A DNA stretch of 64,000 nt, from contig JBLIRR010000003.1 in assembly GCA_049472395.1 (NCBI GenBank), forward strand, positions 186,001-250,000. The letters run 5' to 3'. The notes under the pieces were generated by a model. The model was not told the origin of the DNA, searched no databases, and saw only the letters and a program-made list of their open reading frames with translations. The stretch's first letter is position 1. Each line of letters starts with the position of its first letter. Shown here piece after piece: positions 61,301 to 64,000 of this stretch. The position numbers and the translations under genes are program-made. The stretch comes from JBLIRR01 sp049472395 (lineage in GTDB: Bacteria > SZUA-182 > DTGQ01 > JBLIRR01).

Positions 61301-64000
61301 ATCCGATGCTGATATTGACGAGAAAGCAGTGAGAAAAGGCCCTGTAAGATTGGACTTTGTAAGAGGCTGCCGCGCCATTAAGAGTGTCGGACATCCTGAT
61401 AATGACAAGAGATGACCTATCACATAGGCATCATCAATGCTGCTTTTGGGTATAATCATACATGAGAGGTTAGACAGATGGCCTGCCATGCGAATAAAAG
61501 GCAGGCGCCGTCCCCTATCAAGTTCAACGCTTATGGTTGGGCGCGATACCTCTCCTGCCCGCGTCGGCACCTCTGATCGCGATACTACTCTCGTGTCTAA
61601 AATCACCATATGCGCAGAGGGCAGTGCTTTCACAATATCTTGCGCAGGCAGATCAACAGTGACATAAGCAGTATCGTATGTCTCATTATATATAATTTTT
61701 TTTGTGGCGTCATCTGTAATAGTAAGCAGAGCGCGCTTAAAAGGCGTGCGGTTACCTATTGAACGCATAAGATGAGTTGCGCTAAGGGCATAGGTGCAGT
61801 GCGAAGCAATCGGCAAGGCTTTAAGCTCCTCATACGCACAATAGAGCGGCCCTTCGGAAGAAAGATCAAGCGTATCAATGTTCTTTTGCCATCGCGCGCT
61901 TATTTCATAGGCAGTCACACAAAACAGTATATACCCGGGCTCCTTATTATGTACTCTAAACACCCTTATCAATTGTGTGTCATCCGTCAAATTTTCCATA
62001 CAATCAACAGTTTCTGTCGGTTCAGCCCGCACCATTCCAATGAGAGGTGCATGGCTCTCTCCCGCAACCCTCCCATACTCTTTAAGCAGATCCCGGTACT
62101 CCTTACGTAGTTGTTCTCTCTTTCCCTCATTTCTCTCCTTCACCACAGCATCAGCAATCTCTTCTGCGTGCGTGGCAAGACCAAGCATAATTATGGTATC
62201 CTTCCGCACCTGCCCGGGTTCCCCCAGATGGGAAAGCTCCGCAACTTTTCCCGCAAGGCTCTCTTCAAGGAGCCTAATTTCCTCCTCTTTCCCTTCAAGG
62301 AGTGTGAGTTGCTCTATTCTTAAAAGTCGCGGATATATCCGCCTGCACATCTCAAGGTCCTTTGATGATACATGTTCACGAACAAGGGGGGAAAACCGAC
62401 TGACACGTTCAAATTCAGAGAGCGACTCTCCCATATTAAATGCCGCTTCGTAGTTGTGTGATTTGAAAAGATCAACCACCAGCTCCTCAAAACTGGTAAG
62501 TATCTCGAGAGGCCCACATCCGGCCCTCAACACAGTCATCGACGAAAGTGTTTTCAGGCCTTCCGCATATCGCCGAAGGTGGGCAAGTGCTCTCCACTCA
62601 AACTCAGGAAGAAGCACATCATGTGAAAGCTGAAGCACCTTCATATAATACTCATGAGCCTCGTCTGCCTGGCCGAGTTCTTGGGCAACCTCAGCCATAT
62701 TAAGCCAAAGCGCGCATATAAGCGCGGATTTTTGACGGTCAGGGATCTGCCCTGACTGCTCAAGTGCATGAAGCCCCTTTGTAAAATGCACAACCGCCTT
62801 TTGTAATACAGCAATCCGCATAACGGCGCTCCCATACTCATCTCCTGAAACATCACACGGCAGACAGAGCATGTGAACACCTAACAAATTATGATAGAAT
62901 CCCTTCGTAAAACTATCCGTGGGAAGGGCCTCATCTGAAAAAAGCTCCTCGACCTTCCTGTCGGCACGTGAGAGTTTTTTTTCATAATCGGCCATTTTCA
63001 CCTCATATGGAGATAACAAGGAGAGCATATGCGCCATATTGCCCACATTTATCGCCGAGCTTACTGCATTTCCCATACGAAGGGTAAGATGTGCGGAATT
63101 GGCAAAATAATCAATGGCTTCATGAGGTTTCCCCCGCGCTGCCGCAAGATGGCCCGCCCTGTGATATAACAATGATACACCATAGATATCACTCTCACGC
63201 AGGGCTACATCCATTAAATTCATAGGGAGAGGATAGTGAGCCAGTTGCTTTCTTATCGTCTCCTCAGCCGGGGCAAGCTCTCCCAACTCAATTTTAATAC
63301 GGGTTATAAATGCCTCGGCAAGTCTAATCTCCTGCTCAGCGTTGAAACCATGGGCAGCTCCGGTAGAATCAGTATCATCTAATGAAACCTGCAGGTTTAT
63401 ATTCACAATCCCACCTGCCTGATCATCCTTTTTCCTCTCCCCTACACCATATTTCCGGACAAGTTCGATAGAGGCGTGAAAATCATCTGCAGCCTTTGTG
63501 AGCAGCTCCTTTTTCTTTTCCGTGATGACACCTTCTGCACTCATATATGCATTATAGGCAACAGAGCGCCGGTTTTTTGCCAGATTCTGATGAAGGCCAA
63601 GATTCTGATTCATGATGAACACTTCTTCAAACATCTCCATTGCCTTTTCATACTCACCTGCCTCTTGATACGCGAGCCCGAGACGATCACGCATCTCTGT
63701 CCTTAACTGCACAAGACGGGAAGGATACCCAATCGCCTCCGAGATTCTGTTCATTAAAAAAGAGATATTCTTCAATGCTTCATCAGAAGCTATTCCGTGC
63801 AGTTTTGCGATGAGCTTTCCTTGCTCTTCCAATAATTCTTCCATCATTTTTGTATACTTCTGCCAGGCCGGATCCGGTGGAGGACCGACCTCCATCTGAT
63901 TTACCTTAAATAATGTACGGCTTATGGTTAATTGATGAGCACGAAGGCTTTGAGCCCTCCCGGCCTTCTTATCATCTTTCAGGGCAGGGATAATGATCTC
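58346..64000 (-). CDS. Giant TPR-CHAT protein with an internal degenerate CHAT-like half (5' end outside window)
   Basis: At least 1849 residues from the ATG at 63895; the frame stays open through the last 105 bases (for example GRAQSLRAHQLTISRTLFK), so the true start probably lies outside. Residue numbers are from that ATG. TPR arrays fill about 40-490 and 910-1500. A C-terminal CHAT protease domain (about 1520-1849) has the catalytic pair His1717 (HFASHGEFD) and Cys1762 (VVLSACQTG), and ends in GYWGAFVLTG. Between the arrays (about 690-900) is a CHAT-like segment (FIRMAGHLSNLSCMII in the ACQTG position) without the catalytic Cys context or the SHG motif. CHAT is a caspase-fold peptidase; targets and trigger are unknown. 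Confidence 0.9.
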   Translation of the reverse strand, partial: EIIIPALKDDKKAGRAQSLRAHQLTISRTLFKVNQMEVGPPPDPAWQKYTKMMEELLEEQGKLIAKLHGIASDEALKNISFLMNRISEAIGYPSRLVQLRTEMRDRLGLAYQEAGEYEKAMEMFEEVFIMNQNLGLHQNLAKNRRSVAYNAYMSAEGVITEKKKELLTKAADDFHASIELVRKYGVGERKKDDQAGGIVNINLQVSLDDTDSTGAAHGFNAEQEIRLAEAFITRIKIELGELAPAEETIRKQLAHYPLPMNLMDVALRESDIYGVSLLYHRAGHLAAARGKPHEAIDYFANSAHLTLRMGNAVSSAINVGNMAHMLSLLSPYEVKMADYEKKLSRADRKVEELFSDEALPTDSFTKGFYHNLLGVHMLCLPCDVSGDEYGSAVMRIAVLQKAVVHFTKGLHALEQSGQIPDRQKSALICALWLNMAEVAQELGQADEAHEYYMKVLQLSHDVLLPEFEWRALAHLRRYAEGLKTLSSMTVLRAGCGPLEILTSFEELVVDLFKSHNYEAAFNMGESLSEFERVSRFSPLVREHVSSKDLEMCRRIYPRLLRIEQLTLLEGKEEEIRLLEESLAGKVAELSHLGEPGQVRKDTIIMLGLATHAEEIADAVVKERNEGKREQLRKEYRDLLKEYGRVAGESHAPLIGMVRAEPTETVDCMENLTDDTQLIRVFRVHNKEPGYILFCVTAYEISARWQKNIDTLDLSSEGPLYCAYEELKALPIASHCTYALSATHLMRSIGNRTPFKRALLTITDDATKKIIYNETYDTAYVTVDLPAQDIVKALPSAHMVILDTRVVSRSEVPTRAGEVSRPTISVELDRGRRLPFIRMAGHLSNLSCMIIPKSSIDDAYVIGHLLSLSGCPTLLMARQPLTKSNLTGPFLTAFSSISASDAFMSAYSDIKEDEGWLLIGYRGMSSQEAHAFAKKNFTRFVKDGQTALKEKNTEKALSLFENALLIANENTQYARYTKVLYHFARESAYASENLEKALHYAAALSQFLAAKHPDSEEHAEALLRLALIEARLEHYDKAIPALQEALEMMENLELDEKHASALASMGAVLEAATDYEKALGHFESAASLSKKLDKKILLTSQYNNIGRIYDLRLSQYIKARRSYEQALALYREMEDEEGSAQSLLNIGRCSRMLGHFFEADRCYEEALEIIKPTYESETDRPRLRSKIIIEQANNAWFQGRYQDAFTLQRSAYYLAEHHKWPLEQVIALNTSGLIWWTLGDNQRALRELNQALSLVKELKTRRDEEATTLNNIGLVYREMGRYKEACTTFDEALMIDRKIKSRWAIAYDLRNKALTLLRMGDAKSALPLFREACEETKAIGNRINEAKSLLGVAEAYEALDLTHDARLTFNHALDLSHAMNIRETKWRCLYGLARLALKDEDYTEAQRLLLEAIEVIEAMRSHIKVEQLRDGFIGNKLSVYETLIALLVERGDKRGAFEIAERCRARSFIDLLGNQRLTLYGAIDQTLYDRQKKLKAEIEEQEALRAQSTERDESEIFDRMLTRLNDRYNDLMREIQSSNPQLVSLVSVDPVKIEEIQSLLEQDAALLAYFALPQELLCWFITRAGIELYRTPVDRAVLGETIFEYRRMIQNLEPLQEHSEKLFAWLLSPLKPQLTDIKYCGIVPHNTLHYLSFATLSDGNNYLIDTLSLFYLPSASVLRYTVKRRSKDKNHHVLAIGNPDLGDSALALPFSEHEVDTIKWNFPDITILTHDKASEGWIMDEIDKFGIIHFASHGEFDPINPLFSAIKLAKDEKSDGDLEASEVFGIKINADLVVLSACQTGLGKVTHGDEVIGLNRAFFYAGTHALISSLWRVSDISTALLIKKFYREYAQDNKADSLRQAVVHVKNRYPHPGYWGAFVLTGDYY

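Overview
The window looks like a chromosomal stretch from a diderm (Gram-negative) bacterium of moderate to low G+C, probably environmental and of the Desulfobacterota/Nitrospirota kind. The evidence is Wza-type outer-membrane export, TRAP transport, a Wsp-like chemosensory array, REC proteins with a Cys-pair tail, and giant TPR-CHAT proteins. The phylum is an inference. I see no rRNA, tRNA, CRISPR array or intact insertion sequence.

Layout. (1) About 0-12.4 kb: a WecA/TagO-like initiating transferase, then a complete Wsp-like chemosensory operon (CheW, CheR-TPR, CheW, MCP, CheA-REC, CheB), a REC protein and a large hybrid kinase. (2) 12.4-36.8 kb: an envelope polysaccharide locus with a Wzz/BY-kinase, an HD-GYP-like protein, an unusual beta-propeller/Wza fusion, a Wzy/ligase-like protein, a Wzm/Wzt ABC exporter, and many glycosyltransferases with a methyltransferase, an SGNH protein, a PaaK-like adenylate-forming enzyme and an ArnT-like transferase. 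The 28-38 kb part is visibly more A/T-rich and holds decayed genes: a broken ORF, a second mutated copy of a glycosyltransferase 3' end and a HepT remnant. An intact Phd/PIN toxin-antitoxin pair follows. (3) 38.1-42.0 kb: an SxtJ-DUF5989-carbamoyltransferase set and, convergent to it, a GT2-methyltransferase fusion.

(4) 42.1-51.8 kb is the most interesting part: an apparent RiPP (modified peptide) cluster. It holds a radical SAM/SPASM enzyme, a soluble S24/S26 peptidase, a DUF4124 protein, an HD protein, a PqqD-type peptide-binding protein, an HPr-kinase-like kinase, a 54-residue Cys-rich peptide (46509-46673), a nucleotidyltransferase, a GT2, an asparagine-synthetase-like ligase without the glutaminase Cys, and a GT4. 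The gene set overlaps that of phosphorylated (paeninodin-type) lasso peptide clusters. However, the peptide has no acidic residue in its core, no B2 protease is present and a radical SAM enzyme is added, so the product is probably not a normal lasso peptide.

(5) 51.8-64 kb: a TRAP transporter operon on the minus strand, mtnA with a predicted leaderless promoter, a PilZ protein, a PAS histidine kinase, and a giant tandem TPR-CHAT protein whose first CHAT-like half seems catalytically dead and whose 5' end lies outside the window. A 17-base direct repeat occurs at 42088 and 54635, on either side of the peptide cluster plus TRAP operon.

Working together: regions 1 and 2 suggest surface sensing or chemosensory signalling set to control production of an exported polysaccharide. 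HD-GYP-like and PilZ proteins and a BY-kinase hint at c-di-GMP and tyrosine phosphorylation as control layers. The peptide cluster sits next to this locus and contains two glycosyltransferases of its own.
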